Source: Nitrospirota bacterium
GTDB lineage: Bacteria; Nitrospirota; Nitrospiria; Nitrospirales; UBA8639
Length of the DNA: 64,000 nt
Direction of reading: 5' to 3'
NCBI GenBank assembly: GCA_029864405.1
Contig: JAOTTP010000005.1
Location: 17,580-81,579 of the forward strand
Notes under the pieces: generated by a model
Told to the model about the DNA's origin: nothing
The model's database searches: none
What the model saw: the letters and a program-made list of their open reading frames with translations, nothing else
In this document: positions 8,488 to 16,866 of the stretch, piece by piece
How positions within the stretch are numbered: position 1 is the stretch's first letter
Layout of the letters: every line of letters starts with the position of its first letter
Program-made: the position numbers and the translations under genes

Positions 8488-9918
8488 ATGCTAAGCACTC
8501 ATCCGTTTTTGTATGGTTGGAGTATTCGATTTGTCATTGTGGCGTTGAGCGCGATGTTGGCAGGGTGTGTAGCTCAGCAGGCGGATGTGGTACGAATCAA
8601 ACGGGAGTTGGACGCCAAGATCAGCCAGCTTGATAAGAGTAAAACGTCACTTCAACATGCCGGGAGTGAAGCGAATGCAGCATTGGAGAAAGCGAATACC
8701 CTTATCGCCCAACAGCGGGGCGAGATTCAGGAGTTACTTCATGCCCGTGCGGAAGTGATGGATCAAGTCGCCACCTTGAAGGAGACGGATCTTTCCCAGG
8801 TTCGGGGCGGACTCGAAAAGAATCAGCATCAGGTCAGCGAGTTAACAAAAAAAATGGCGCAGTATGACACGGAGATGAAGGAGGTCCGAACCCAGCTTCA
8901 ACAATCTGAGCCTCTGGTGCACCAGCTTCGAGATCGTTTAGCAGGGGAAGAGGAACTCCTGACAGAGCAAGGAGGAAAGTTGGGGGAATTTCGGACTTCG
9001 TTAGTGGATTACCAGCAGGTGCTGGCTTCCCTTCGGCAACAAGTTACCCAACAAGAACAGCATGTCGCGGAGTTACGCAAACAGGTGGAGTTCAAGAGTC
9101 AACAACATGATGCTCAGGGGCAGCAAGTCCAGGCGAATTTTGAAGAAGTTCGGCGAAGTATACAGTCGGTGGTGGGGACGTTAGAAAAAGTCAGTGTCAC
9201 GTTCGGGGGGCGATTGGATGAACACGAGCAAAAACTCTCCCGGGTGGCTGGTCAACACGGTGGTCCGCTTTCCTCCAATACCCCCATGCCCGGGATGCCC
9301 GATCCGTCGGCGCGGTCAGCAGAATCCCGAGATCTTCTTTCTCATCTCACTCCACCATCGTTTCAGTCAGAAGAGATGGCTGGCTTACAATCTACGAAGA
9401 AAAGTTCTCACCCGGTTGTGACTGGGTCGGTCGCCGCGTATGCTCCCTCTTCCCAGCTATCGAGGACGTTGCCGGCTCTAGAAGGGGAATCATCCCCGGG
9501 TTCTTCCGGTGGTGTCAATATGCGAAACGCTCAAGTGACGTATGACCGGGCGATGACCCTTCTTCGTCAAGGAAACTTTGGAGAAGCCTCCACCGGGTTT
9601 TCGACCTTTTTGCGAACGTTTGCAGACTCCCCTTTGGCCGCAAATGCACAATATTGGCTGGGTGAATGTTATTACGGTGACAGACGGTTTCAAGAAGCCA
9701 TCGATGAATTTGAACGAGTCTTTGCGTTCTACCCTTCCAGCAATAAAGTGCCGGCATCTCTACTCAAAATCGCCTATTCACATCTAGAATTACGTGAACT
9801 ACCAATGGCTCGTTCGGTTTTCCAGCAACTTGTACGGACCTATCCCCAAAGCCCTGAAGCCGGCAAAGCATATGGTCGTCTTCAAGAAGTGAACGCCTTC
9901 CTCGATAACCCTTCCTGA
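8488..9918 (+). CDS. cpoB: Tol-Pal system protein CpoB/YbgF, lipoprotein with long coiled coil
   Basis: ATG 8488 has AAGGAAG about 7 bases upstream and starts a lipoprotein signal with lipobox MLAGC (cysteine 27); a longer frame from 8458 is less likely. The 476-residue protein has a long heptad-rich coiled coil (about 35-260), a Ser/Pro-rich linker, then three TPR-like repeats at the C-terminus (about 350-476, beginning YDRAMTLLRQGNFGEA) as in YbgF. CpoB helps coordinate peptidoglycan synthesis and outer-membrane constriction in the periplasm. It is much longer than the E. coli protein (about 260 residues) because of the extended coiled coil, and it is lipidated, which the E. coli protein is not. 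It is co-oriented with pal. Confidence 0.85.
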   Translation: MLSTHPFLYGWSIRFVIVALSAMLAGCVAQQADVVRIKRELDAKISQLDKSKTSLQHAGSEANAALEKANTLIAQQRGEIQELLHARAEVMDQVATLKETDLSQVRGGLEKNQHQVSELTKKMAQYDTEMKEVRTQLQQSEPLVHQLRDRLAGEEELLTEQGGKLGEFRTSLVDYQQVLASLRQQVTQQEQHVAELRKQVEFKSQQHDAQGQQVQANFEEVRRSIQSVVGTLEKVSVTFGGRLDEHEQKLSRVAGQHGGPLSSNTPMPGMPDPSARSAESRDLLSHLTPPSFQSEEMAGLQSTKKSSHPVVTGSVAAYAPSSQLSRTLPALEGESSPGSSGGVNMRNAQVTYDRAMTLLRQGNFGEASTGFSTFLRTFADSPLAANAQYWLGECYYGDRRFQEAIDEFERVFAFYPSSNKVPASLLKIAYSHLELRELPMARSVFQQLVRTYPQSPEAGKAYGRLQEVNAFLDNPS

Positions 9919-10233
9919 TCCCCAAATCTCCCATGTGTCGTTTTTCCTGTCGGTGGCTCCCGGAGCCTCATCTGTGGTCACTTGTTTCAACGAACGTCGG
10001 TTTTCTTCTCTGCACGGGGCGGAATCCCTCTGTCTCGCTCCTTCCGTCATTTTGCCTACCCGTTGCCTGCCATTAGGGAATTCTTCCAGAGGGATCCCCG
10101 TCACAAATGAGGGGATTGCCAATAGAGGGCGCTGAGTACCCTTATCTGCAACCCTCTAAATCCTGCTATTCAAGAAATAACCTTTCTAAACCGAATCTTC
10201 GCTTACAGTTATTAATCAATTTGGACTTCCAGT
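9919..10233. other. Intergenic gap, no gene seen
   Basis: About 315 bases between cpoB and the acyltransferase gene. No credible ORF, terminator or repeat was recognised. The base composition shifts toward AT at the right end, where the acyltransferase promoter should lie. Confidence 0.35.
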
Positions 10234-11379
10234 ATGATGACATCTCAGGGTCGGGAAAATATAAATACATTAACGGGCCTCCGAGGTTTTGCTGCGTTAT
10301 GGGTTGTTATTTTTCATACGTGTTTTGGAGAACCCAACGGATATTTGCCTGGATTTTATGAAAAAATTCAATGGGGATTGGGAAGAAACATTATTATCCA
10401 GGGGGTGTATGCAGTTGATTTTTTTTTCGTTTTGAGCGGATTCATTCTTACCTATGTGCATCGACATGAATTTGAAAGGATGCTTACTCTGCATGGAGTG
10501 ATAAATTTTCTTGCACTTCGATTAGCGAGAATTTATCCCCTGCACCTTGTCATTGCCTGCTTATTGATCGCAGCGAACGGACTTGGTATTTGGAATCAGA
10601 AAGTTATTTCTTATGGGGATGTGGTGCGCAATGTCACACTCACCAATTTGTGGGTTGATCCATCCCTTAATACGCCTGCATGGTCCGTGAGTGCAGAATG
10701 GATCGCCTATCTGGGTTTTCCGATCATAATGAAATTTTTGATTCCGGTAAAAAGAAGTGGATTCCAATTCTTGTTCATTCTCTTATTGGTCACAGTATAT
10801 CCGTTGAGTATTATACACAATCATTGGCAGTGGGAATGGCATTTTGGCTGGGTAGCTGTGGCCCGGGTGTTGAATGGATTTATTCTGGGTTGCGTGATGT
10901 TTTATGTTCAAGAAAATTGCGACATGCTCAAAGATCCCTTGCGGTCGTCTCGTTGGTGTCTGGCTCTTCTGTTGGTATTCATTAGTTTTCTGGTATTGGG
11001 GGTGCCGATTATATTTCTGTATCCCCTCATTCCGTTTTTAATTGTGACGCTTGCGAACTCACAAATGGGCATTGCTCAAGTTTTCGCGAATAGAGCTGCC
11101 GTTTTCCTGGGAACTATATCCTTTGGGATTTATATGGTTCACTATCCGATGCTGGAAATAGTTCGATACGCATTCGATAATTATTATTCTGGTATGAATC
11201 CTGAACTCAACCAACCTATTTTGTGGCTACATTTATTTGGAATTCTCATTTCGGTGATTGCCATCGCTTCCTTGTGTTACTTCTGGATTGAGAAACCCGG
11301 CAGAGAGTATCTCAAGAGAAAGCTGTGTATTGGAAGGAAACGGTCGCACGAATTAATGCTACAGAATGTCAATGTATAA
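10234..11379 (+). CDS. Acyltransferase family 3 membrane protein (OafA/YrhL type)
   Basis: A 381-residue integral membrane protein with about ten hydrophobic segments. It has the family opening NTLTGLRGFAALWVVIFH, where the histidine is the conserved catalytic residue, and FFFVLSGFILTY shortly after. Such proteins O-acylate extracytoplasmic sugars, for instance lipopolysaccharide, exopolysaccharide or peptidoglycan. The late motif GIYMVHYPM and the final membrane segment with WIEKPGREY are also typical. No SGNH domain is attached. The gene is more AT-rich than its neighbours and stands alone between unrelated genes, so it may have been acquired by transfer. The substrate cannot be told. Two ATG codons in a row (10234, 10237) leave the start uncertain by one residue. 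Confidence 0.88.
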   Translation: MMTSQGRENINTLTGLRGFAALWVVIFHTCFGEPNGYLPGFYEKIQWGLGRNIIIQGVYAVDFFFVLSGFILTYVHRHEFERMLTLHGVINFLALRLARIYPLHLVIACLLIAANGLGIWNQKVISYGDVVRNVTLTNLWVDPSLNTPAWSVSAEWIAYLGFPIIMKFLIPVKRSGFQFLFILLLVTVYPLSIIHNHWQWEWHFGWVAVARVLNGFILGCVMFYVQENCDMLKDPLRSSRWCLALLLVFISFLVLGVPIIFLYPLIPFLIVTLANSQMGIAQVFANRAAVFLGTISFGIYMVHYPMLEIVRYAFDNYYSGMNPELNQPILWLHLFGILISVIAIASLCYFWIEKPGREYLKRKLCIGRKRSHELMLQNVNV

Positions 11380-11538
11380 CCGTCCTGTTTGCGTCAGAAA
11401 GCCGGCTAACTCTTCTGTGCTATTTCCCCAGAACCTCTAGAAACAAATCTCCTTGAGCAGGAAAATAGCAGAATAAAGCTTTGGCTTGGAGCGAGGCCAG
11501 ATTAGGCTTGGAGATCCTTCAAAGCCGGCAGGGGAAGG

Positions 11539-12567
11539 CTACAAAGATAAACGGATGCCTTGGTGGGCGGGAATCTCTGGGACCAGTGCAAAAGGATGCT
11601 GCACAGTTCGCCAGGATTCTCCGCGTTGTTCAATTAGCGATTCGTGAATGGGGCCTAACCACTGGTCGGCCTTACGAAGGTATTCGATTTTGTGTGGATC
11701 GATTCCCATGATCCGGCAACAGGTGGCATCGACGGATGGAAGATTTCTCCCCATGACCAGGACTCCGGCTTGAACGGGATTACCCATAATCGGACCATCG
11801 CCTTCCATTCCAATTACTGCGTCGACAATGGCAAAATGAGGCTTCAGGGTGGCATTAATATCTAAAATGGATTGCGGTATTCCCGCTTGGTGTAACACAT
11901 TCTTTGGCCACCCGTAATAGTTTCCTGGCATCACACCAAAAAAATTTTTCATGGATAAGGTAGCGCCGGCCCAATGGTGGGTTTTCATCTTGGCCACAGA
12001 AACCACCCAATCGACTTCCTGCACCACTAGAGGAAAGGTAAGAGTGGTCAGTTTGGTATGGCCGCCCAGGTTGGGCCTGGTCACGCCCTCCACTGAGTTC
12101 AGATCTTGAAAAGGAATACGATCTTCATACAACACATCCGCCAGGCCGGATTCTTCCAAAACGAAGAGGGTATCGTGACGATGGCCAGGCCCTTCGGCAA
12201 CCACCACAGAAGCCGCACCAAGGTGAAGGAACGCGTCGACCGCTCCTCGCACGACAAGAGGGTGGGTATTGATATGGGAAAACGATTTGTGTGGCTCAAC
12301 CAAATTAGGCTTTAACAGAATGCGTTTCCCGTTGATCTCCGATGGGGTCACTCCCAATTCCTTGAGTCCTTGACGGATGAGTATCGCAAAGTCTGCCTCA
12401 TAATTTTCTGCTTGACCGATGAACGTTTGAGCCGACAGTCGAGGACCTGAAAACCAATGAAGCAGGGAGAAGCCTGAAGCAGCCAAGCCACCTCCGACCA
12501 AACAGGCTTGCAGAAATTGTCTTCTGGAGACCGTTGGTGGTTCTGTGTGTGTGAGAGGGGTAATCAT
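11539..12567 (-). CDS. DUF362 domain protein with Tat signal
   Basis: I place the start at ATG 12567, where a twin-arginine signal begins (SRRQFLQ at residues 14-20, then a hydrophobic run), rather than at the upstream in-frame codon that would overlap the preceding gene. The 342-residue protein matches DUF362: ILLKPNLVEPH, VVVAEGPGHRHDT, WVVSVAKMKTHHWAGATLSMKN in pieces, and IVDAVIGMEGDGPI. DUF362 proteins often occur with ferredoxin domains; none is present here. The Tat signal implies export in folded form, possibly with a bound cofactor. The function is unknown. It lies 20 bases after the cyclase-like gene on the same strand, so the two probably act together. Confidence 0.8.
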   Translation of the reverse strand: MITPLTHTEPPTVSRRQFLQACLVGGGLAASGFSLLHWFSGPRLSAQTFIGQAENYEADFAILIRQGLKELGVTPSEINGKRILLKPNLVEPHKSFSHINTHPLVVRGAVDAFLHLGAASVVVAEGPGHRHDTLFVLEESGLADVLYEDRIPFQDLNSVEGVTRPNLGGHTKLTTLTFPLVVQEVDWVVSVAKMKTHHWAGATLSMKNFFGVMPGNYYGWPKNVLHQAGIPQSILDINATLKPHFAIVDAVIGMEGDGPIMGNPVQAGVLVMGRNLPSVDATCCRIMGIDPHKIEYLRKADQWLGPIHESLIEQRGESWRTVQHPFALVPEIPAHQGIRLSL

Positions 12568-12587
12568 CGAAGGTGTCTTTCTCTTAT

Positions 12588-13532
12588 TCAGTAGCGGGCA
12601 GAAAAAGAAAGTGGTTCTTTTGGCAAAGATCTGAATGACGAATGCAGACCCTGGGACGCCGCCATCGCACACAGGAGCAATGCCAGAGAGGGAAGAGGAT
12701 AGAGCCCATACCGTTCCTGACGTTGCAGACACGCCCAGCCCAACTCGGCCGTATTAACTGGTTTCAATCCCCAGGCTCCTAAGCCCAGGATGGTCCATCC
12801 CAGGGAGATGGGGGTTCTAAGGCCGGGGAGTTCTTGTAATAAATAATCCAGACTTCGTTCGATCTCTCTGGTTGGGGTCATGCCCGACAGAGCCTGGAGG
12901 GCGATGCCAGTACATTCAGGTAGCGGATGTAATTCCTTCGCAAAGACAATTGTATTTCCATAATTCCATCCGCCGTGTTGCAATTGACGATTGAGAAGCA
13001 TCTGTTGTCCCTCGGTGACGCGGGAATGTGTACCCAACCCCACCTTCTGTAACGCAATCATGGCCAAGGCTGTTGGAAGGACCCAACTATGGGTATCAGC
13101 AACCCATGGCCATCCTATGATAGAAGGATCATGCCCAAAATATGGGCTAGTTGGCTTAGGAATATGGCGACCGGAAAAGTTCAATAAAAAATGAATGGCC
13201 ACTTCCTGCGCTTGTCGAAAATGCGAAGAGCCTTGCCAGGCTAAAATAGCCAATGGTGTTGGCCAAGAAGCGTCAGGGTGGGAGGAAGAGATGCTGACCC
13301 GTCCATCGTTCGCTTGTTGGGAAACCAAGTATGCTCTTCCCCGGTCACAGCTTTCCCTATCGAATTCACATGCCGACATCGAGATAATGGCCCAGGCGGT
13401 CGAGTCGGGCCGTGCCTCTTCCCCCGAATAATAAGGAAATCCGCCGTTGGGGAGCTGAACAGATTTCAAAAGTTCGAGAGAATGAAGGAGTGTTTTTTGA
13501 ATCATTGAAGAAGATTGGGGGCGAAAGAGCAT
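12588..13532 (-). CDS. Prenyltransferase/squalene-oxidase repeat (cyclase-like) protein
   Basis: A 314-residue protein made of repeated alpha-hairpins with the QxxxGG-W type motifs of the squalene cyclase/prenyltransferase fold: VQLPNGGFPYYSGEEARPDS near the start, QANDGRV, and RQLQHGGWNYG in the middle. It is half the length of a squalene-hopene cyclase and I do not see the DxDD catalytic motif, so it is probably not a true cyclase. No signal peptide is visible. It is the first gene of a two-gene minus-strand unit with the Tat-exported DUF362 protein. The start is uncertain: ATG 13532 or ATG 13505, neither with a good ribosome site. Confidence 0.7.
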   Translation of the reverse strand: MLFRPQSSSMIQKTLLHSLELLKSVQLPNGGFPYYSGEEARPDSTAWAIISMSACEFDRESCDRGRAYLVSQQANDGRVSISSSHPDASWPTPLAILAWQGSSHFRQAQEVAIHFLLNFSGRHIPKPTSPYFGHDPSIIGWPWVADTHSWVLPTALAMIALQKVGLGTHSRVTEGQQMLLNRQLQHGGWNYGNTIVFAKELHPLPECTGIALQALSGMTPTREIERSLDYLLQELPGLRTPISLGWTILGLGAWGLKPVNTAELGWACLQRQERYGLYPLPSLALLLCAMAASQGLHSSFRSLPKEPLSFSARY

Positions 13533-13626
13533 TTCAACAAAGATCGTTCTTACATGTTGTTCGGTTTAAACCGGGAAAACCTTAAAAAAATCCAGATCAC
13601 GCGTTAGTCATCCCCGCCCCCCCTCC

Positions 13627-13706
13627 GTCATCCCCGCCGGTCGTTAGCGGGGATCCATCCGAAGAACCTCAAAGATGGATGCCCGATTAAAAATGTCGGG
13701 CATGAC
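13627..13706 (+). repeat. Dispersed GTCAT-CCCG element, copy 1
   Basis: An 80-base unit that begins GTCATCCCCG and ends CGGGCATGAC, so the ends are imperfect inverted repeats. It contains an inner GCGGGGATCCATC block. Related sequence is found at 21411-21440, 21557-21595, 31371-31412 and 40865-40943, always outside genes. A partial further copy starts just before it near 13606. Confidence 0.7.
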
Positions 13707-13734
13707 GAGGAAGGGTGGGGATAGTGGTAGCTCG

Positions 13735-13890
13735 TCGGTAGGTCGGGTGAGCAATGTGGCTCACGCCTGCCGTCTCCCCACGTCATGCGTCTGTCGGGTT
13801 ACGACTGCAGACAGCCTAACCCGACCTACGCAGCTACACAGCGCCTCACGTCTTTGAAAGGTAGGTCAGATTAGCCAAGCGTAACCCGAC
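13735..13890 (+). repeat. Cluster of REP-like palindromes
   Basis: Three REP-like units close together: GTAGGTCGGGTGAG near 13739, a unit running from GTCGGGTTACG (13793) to CCTAACCCGACCTACG (13831), and GTAGGTCAGATTAG-CGTAACCCGAC at 13861-13890. The same GTAGGTCGGGTTA/TAACCCGACCTAC pattern flanks the transposase remnant at 31512-31967, which is the usual relation between REP sequences and RAYT transposases. Confidence 0.7.
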
Positions 13891-14126
13891 AATGTGTCTT
13901 CCCGGATGGATTCCGGCTACATGCCGGAAGGACAGGGAGATGCATGGGGTTGGGAATAAGTCGCGGTGGCATGAAAAGGGGGGGCAAGATTCCCCGGCCT
14001 TCAGAACGTGACCGGACGTGGTGTCTTGAACCCTGCCGTCCTGAACCGGCAGCCGATCAAAATAATTTCGAACTCCGTGCCTATCGAAACGAGGCAACCC
14101 GTCACCGCTGAACAATTGGATCGGCC

Positions 14127-15059
14127 TTACCGGTGTAGTCCTGACATGCCTGAGGGACTGTGAACGAACGTTGTCTGGTGTTCGGTGGCGACAAATACTC
14201 CGTCAGCCTGGATTTCCTTTCCTGTAACAACATTCCGTGCCACGTAAATGGTGCAGCAGGCCGTCAAGAATCCCCCGAATACATCGATCAAGTGATGCCC
14301 GCCATGGATGAGCACTCCTGGTAGGACGAACAGATTGATGACAAACAGTATGGGGAACAACCGGCGAGTGGTGCGTGCTGAATAAATAGCCAAAATGGCC
14401 ATGATCGTGTGATACGAGGGAAAAGCCACCAACCCTCCCATATCCTTTGGAGAAATGAATTTGGGCCCTTCAGCCCCTAGTCGCAATAATTCGGCACCAT
14501 AGGACGAGCCAACAAGCGGTCTTGCTGCCTGCTCAATCGTGCCAGAAATGTCATAGAGCACGCTTGTGCCAAATGCCGGAAACAGCGCCCAAAAGCCAAG
14601 CGTCACCAGACCTGAAGCGGTGATTGAAAGGATGAATACATGGAGTTCTTTTTGCTTGCCTGCAAATCCTAAAATAATAAACAGTAACGCCATTTGCGGT
14701 ATTGAAGATAAATAGGCATAACGCGTCAATTCATTGAAGAAGGGATGTCGACCGGAAAATTCGACAATGTTTGGCCATGAATACCCGAACCACGTATCGA
14801 TCTGGACCAGAAACGGATCAATGGGTTCTCGCCAAAGCGGGAGCAATAGATACCCGAAAATTAATAGCACAATTGTAAACAGAACAAGCATGCCAGTGGC
14901 CATCAGCGTCATGGAGATACGCTCACTACGCCCGCTTGAACGGTAAAACAGCCCTACGGCAATCATGAAGCCTCCCAAGGCAAAAAAGAGGGTATAGGAA
15001 AACCAATCGAAGCCTATATTGCGCACAAAAACCATGGCCAGATCGAAGATCGCTAGCAC
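14127..15059 (-). CDS. PAP2-superfamily integral membrane phosphatase/phosphotransferase
   Basis: A 310-residue membrane protein with about seven or eight hydrophobic segments. It carries the PAP2 signature in variant form: GLVAFPSYHTIMAI (second motif, with PSYHT instead of PSGH) and HGGHHLIDVFGG (third motif with the catalytic histidine and aspartate). This variant resembles the inositol phosphorylceramide synthase (Aur1-like) branch rather than undecaprenyl phosphatases. It probably acts on a lipid phosphate or phospho-head group at the membrane. It begins with GTG 15059; an ATG eight codons later is an alternative and neither has a strong ribosome site. No operon partner; the substrate is unknown. 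Confidence 0.8.
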   Translation of the reverse strand: MLAIFDLAMVFVRNIGFDWFSYTLFFALGGFMIAVGLFYRSSGRSERISMTLMATGMLVLFTIVLLIFGYLLLPLWREPIDPFLVQIDTWFGYSWPNIVEFSGRHPFFNELTRYAYLSSIPQMALLFIILGFAGKQKELHVFILSITASGLVTLGFWALFPAFGTSVLYDISGTIEQAARPLVGSSYGAELLRLGAEGPKFISPKDMGGLVAFPSYHTIMAILAIYSARTTRRLFPILFVINLFVLPGVLIHGGHHLIDVFGGFLTACCTIYVARNVVTGKEIQADGVFVATEHQTTFVHSPSGMSGLHR

Positions 15060-15980
15060 TAGAATGGTATTTGCGTAAAAAACGTTCAGCTGGCCATAGA
15101 AAGGGCTTTCCCAGTGTGAATGTTCCCAGTCTCATCATTTACATCCTCGCTTTGGAATTGGGCCACTATAGTTGTGAGCAGGGACTGAGCGCGCCGGCAA
15201 ATAGTGCCTATACTGCTGTGCATGGTTCGACGAGCCTGTCCTGATCGACTCCGAAAGCCTCATCATGAACAGTCGTCCTGAAGTTGGGCTGTCCTGAGCC
15301 TGGTGAAGAGCGGGACGGAATGATTCGGTGGCCATATCAATCGCACTCATACCTGATGTGTTGCGCCGATCTTTAGAGTTCAGGACTGTGGACATGGAGC
15401 ACAAGCGTTTACCCGAAAAATTTTTTGAATGATCTACCCCATCGTCCAGTTGGGTGGTCACAGTCGGAGTTGGAGTAAGAAATGGCATCGGGAATGGCTA
15501 GGGTGTTTCAGACTGGGTATTCTTGGAGGCGCTTCAAAGCCTTCAGACCAAGACCTTTTTGGAATATTTCCTCATTATCTTGATCTTGATAATGTTTCCA
15601 AGCTTCCTGTGTGAAAGATCCTCCTTCATCCCCCTCTGCCAAAGAGGGAATCAGCGTCCGCATTTCACATTCCGCCTGAGGCTTCACGATTCATTTCTCC
15701 TTATTCCTTTCGCCTCACCCCTTACGTCTTCTTAGATGCATTCCGTTAAAAAAAAATGTAGCGTTCCGAACAATTTCGATCTCCTTGGTCAGCAAAGAGA
15801 GACAACCCATCCCACCGCGACACAATATGAAAAAAATTCCACAAAAAACTCCGGCAAGTTTTCCCAGGGGACGTCGATAATGGAGCATGGAAAAGAGGTG
15901 GCACAGAACCCGGAATGAAAAGCTATCTTGGGTACACGAACATTTAGCCATGACGATGAAACATGCATTCGGTCGGGTGC
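15060..15980. other. Long non-coding stretch upstream of the Flp/Tad locus
   Basis: About 920 bases without a supportable gene. Several short frames are open on both strands but overlap one another and lack ribosome sites. The part at 15222-15320 (TTCGACGAGCCTG, then TGTCCTGAGCCTGGTGAAGA) resembles a dispersed repeat. The promoter for the riboswitch-controlled pilin transcript should lie in the AT-rich part before 15980. Confidence 0.4.
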
Positions 15981-16069
15981 CCCTTCCCGAGAAGGGCGAA
16001 CACGTCGCAAGGCGTGGACGCAAAACCACGGGTCAGGGTTGGTCCCTGATAGCCGGGTTGCCGAAGGTA
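15981..16069 (+). promoter_or_regulatory. Cyclic di-GMP-I (GEMM-I) riboswitch upstream of flp
   Basis: The aptamer core is read directly: AAGGGCGAACACG, then a 6-bp hairpin capped by a GCAA tetraloop (CACGTC-GCAA-GGCGTG, 16001-16016), then GGACGCAAAACC (16015-16026), a second hairpin CAGGG-TTGG-TCCCTG (16034-16047), and TAGCCGGGTTGCCGAAGG (16050-16067). All match the GEMM-I consensus. The base matching G20 of the Vibrio aptamer is G, as in c-di-GMP binders, not A as in the cGAMP-binding subclass. The closing stem would be CCTTC 15982-15986 with GAAGG 16063-16067; the same CCTTC can instead pair with GAAGG 15991-15995, which would disrupt the binding core. The first pilin gene starts 91 bases downstream. 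The expression platform is not obvious. Confidence 0.85.
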
Positions 16070-16159
16070 CGGAGAACCAAGGGGCAACGATTACGGCAGA
16101 ACATTTCGAGCAAACTGTCGTAGCGTACAAACATTATTCATGCTCGATAAGGAGATGCC

Positions 16160-16330
16160 ATGGTTAACCAAATGAAGCGTTTCATGAAGGAAGACGAAGG
16201 AGCCACCGCCATTGAGTACGGGTTGTTGGCCGCTTTGATCGCCGCAGTGATTGTGGTAGCGGTGCAGAACTTAGGCAATACAGTGAACGGGGCTTTCCAA
16301 GCTGTGGATGCTGGTATCCAAGGCAGCTAA
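16160..16330 (+). CDS. flp: Flp-family type IVb pilin (first copy)
   Basis: A 56-residue prepilin. ATG 16160 has AAGGAG 5 bases upstream. A short basic leader (MVNQMKRFMKEDEG) precedes the Flp signature ATAIEYGLLAALIAAVIVV: cleavage is expected after the glycine, and the Glu-Tyr pair lies in the processed hydrophobic N-terminus. Flp pilins polymerise into the adhesive pilus made by the Tad secretion system after cleavage by the CpaA/TadV peptidase encoded at 21926. The upstream riboswitch places its expression under c-di-GMP control. A 9-bp hairpin follows at 16365-16389, before the second pilin gene, and could stabilise or trim this small transcript. Confidence 0.92.
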   Translation: MVNQMKRFMKEDEGATAIEYGLLAALIAAVIVVAVQNLGNTVNGAFQAVDAGIQGS

Positions 16331-16364
16331 TACCTCGTTTGTGCCTTCTTCCTTCCGAGTCCGT

Positions 16365-16389
16365 CCCCGGAGGATTTGACCTTCCGGGG
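16365..16389 (+). other. RNA hairpin between the two pilin genes
   Basis: CCCCGGAGG (16365-16373) pairs with CTTCCGGGG (16381-16389) around a 7-base loop, with one G-T pair. No T-run follows, so it is not a standard terminator. A stable hairpin after a highly expressed pilin gene would fit mRNA protection or partial attenuation. Confidence 0.55.
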
Positions 16390-16485
16390 CGGCATCTCGG
16401 AGGTTTGGCTGGTCTCAGAATGTGAAGGATTTGTGCATATTGAAGATGCGAACTGGAAGAAAAAATAAGGAAATAGGTGAATGCC

Positions 16486-16707
16486 ATGGTGAAAGTATTC
16501 ACGATAACCAAAAATATCGGTGAGTATGTTGGGATAATCGTGAAGGAATTTTTCCTAAGCGAAGAAGGTGCGACAGCCATTGAATATGCTCTGATGGCCG
16601 CACTAATTGGCTCAACGATCATCGGTGCGCAAACTGCTATGGGTCAGACGGTGTTTACGATGTATCAGACTGCTGCCAATACCATTATGGCTGCAATGGG
16701 GAGTTAA
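16486..16707 (+). CDS. Flp-family type IVb pilin (second copy)
   Basis: A 73-residue prepilin. I chose ATG 16486, preceded by AGGTGA at the same spacing as in the first pilin; a GTG at 16477 is in frame but less likely. The leader is longer (through FFLSEEG), then the Flp core ATAIEYALMAALIGSTIIG follows, with expected cleavage after the glycine. It is a diverged duplicate of the first pilin with a longer C-terminal tail. It may be a minor pilin or an alternative major subunit. It shares the riboswitch-led transcript unless the intervening hairpin reduces read-through. Confidence 0.88.
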   Translation: MVKVFTITKNIGEYVGIIVKEFFLSEEGATAIEYALMAALIGSTIIGAQTAMGQTVFTMYQTAANTIMAAMGS

Positions 16708-16866
16708 GGGGAAAGCGGAAAAGTTTTTGAAAACCGAAACCTTCTCCGTGTCTGGCAATTATCCCCTTGTCTTTAACCTCTTTAATTCTTAATGAAAATG
16801 AAAAATGGTGATAGGTTTCATCATACAGGTTAGAAGTGTGTGGGATGTGGGAAGAGAGGTTAAGAA

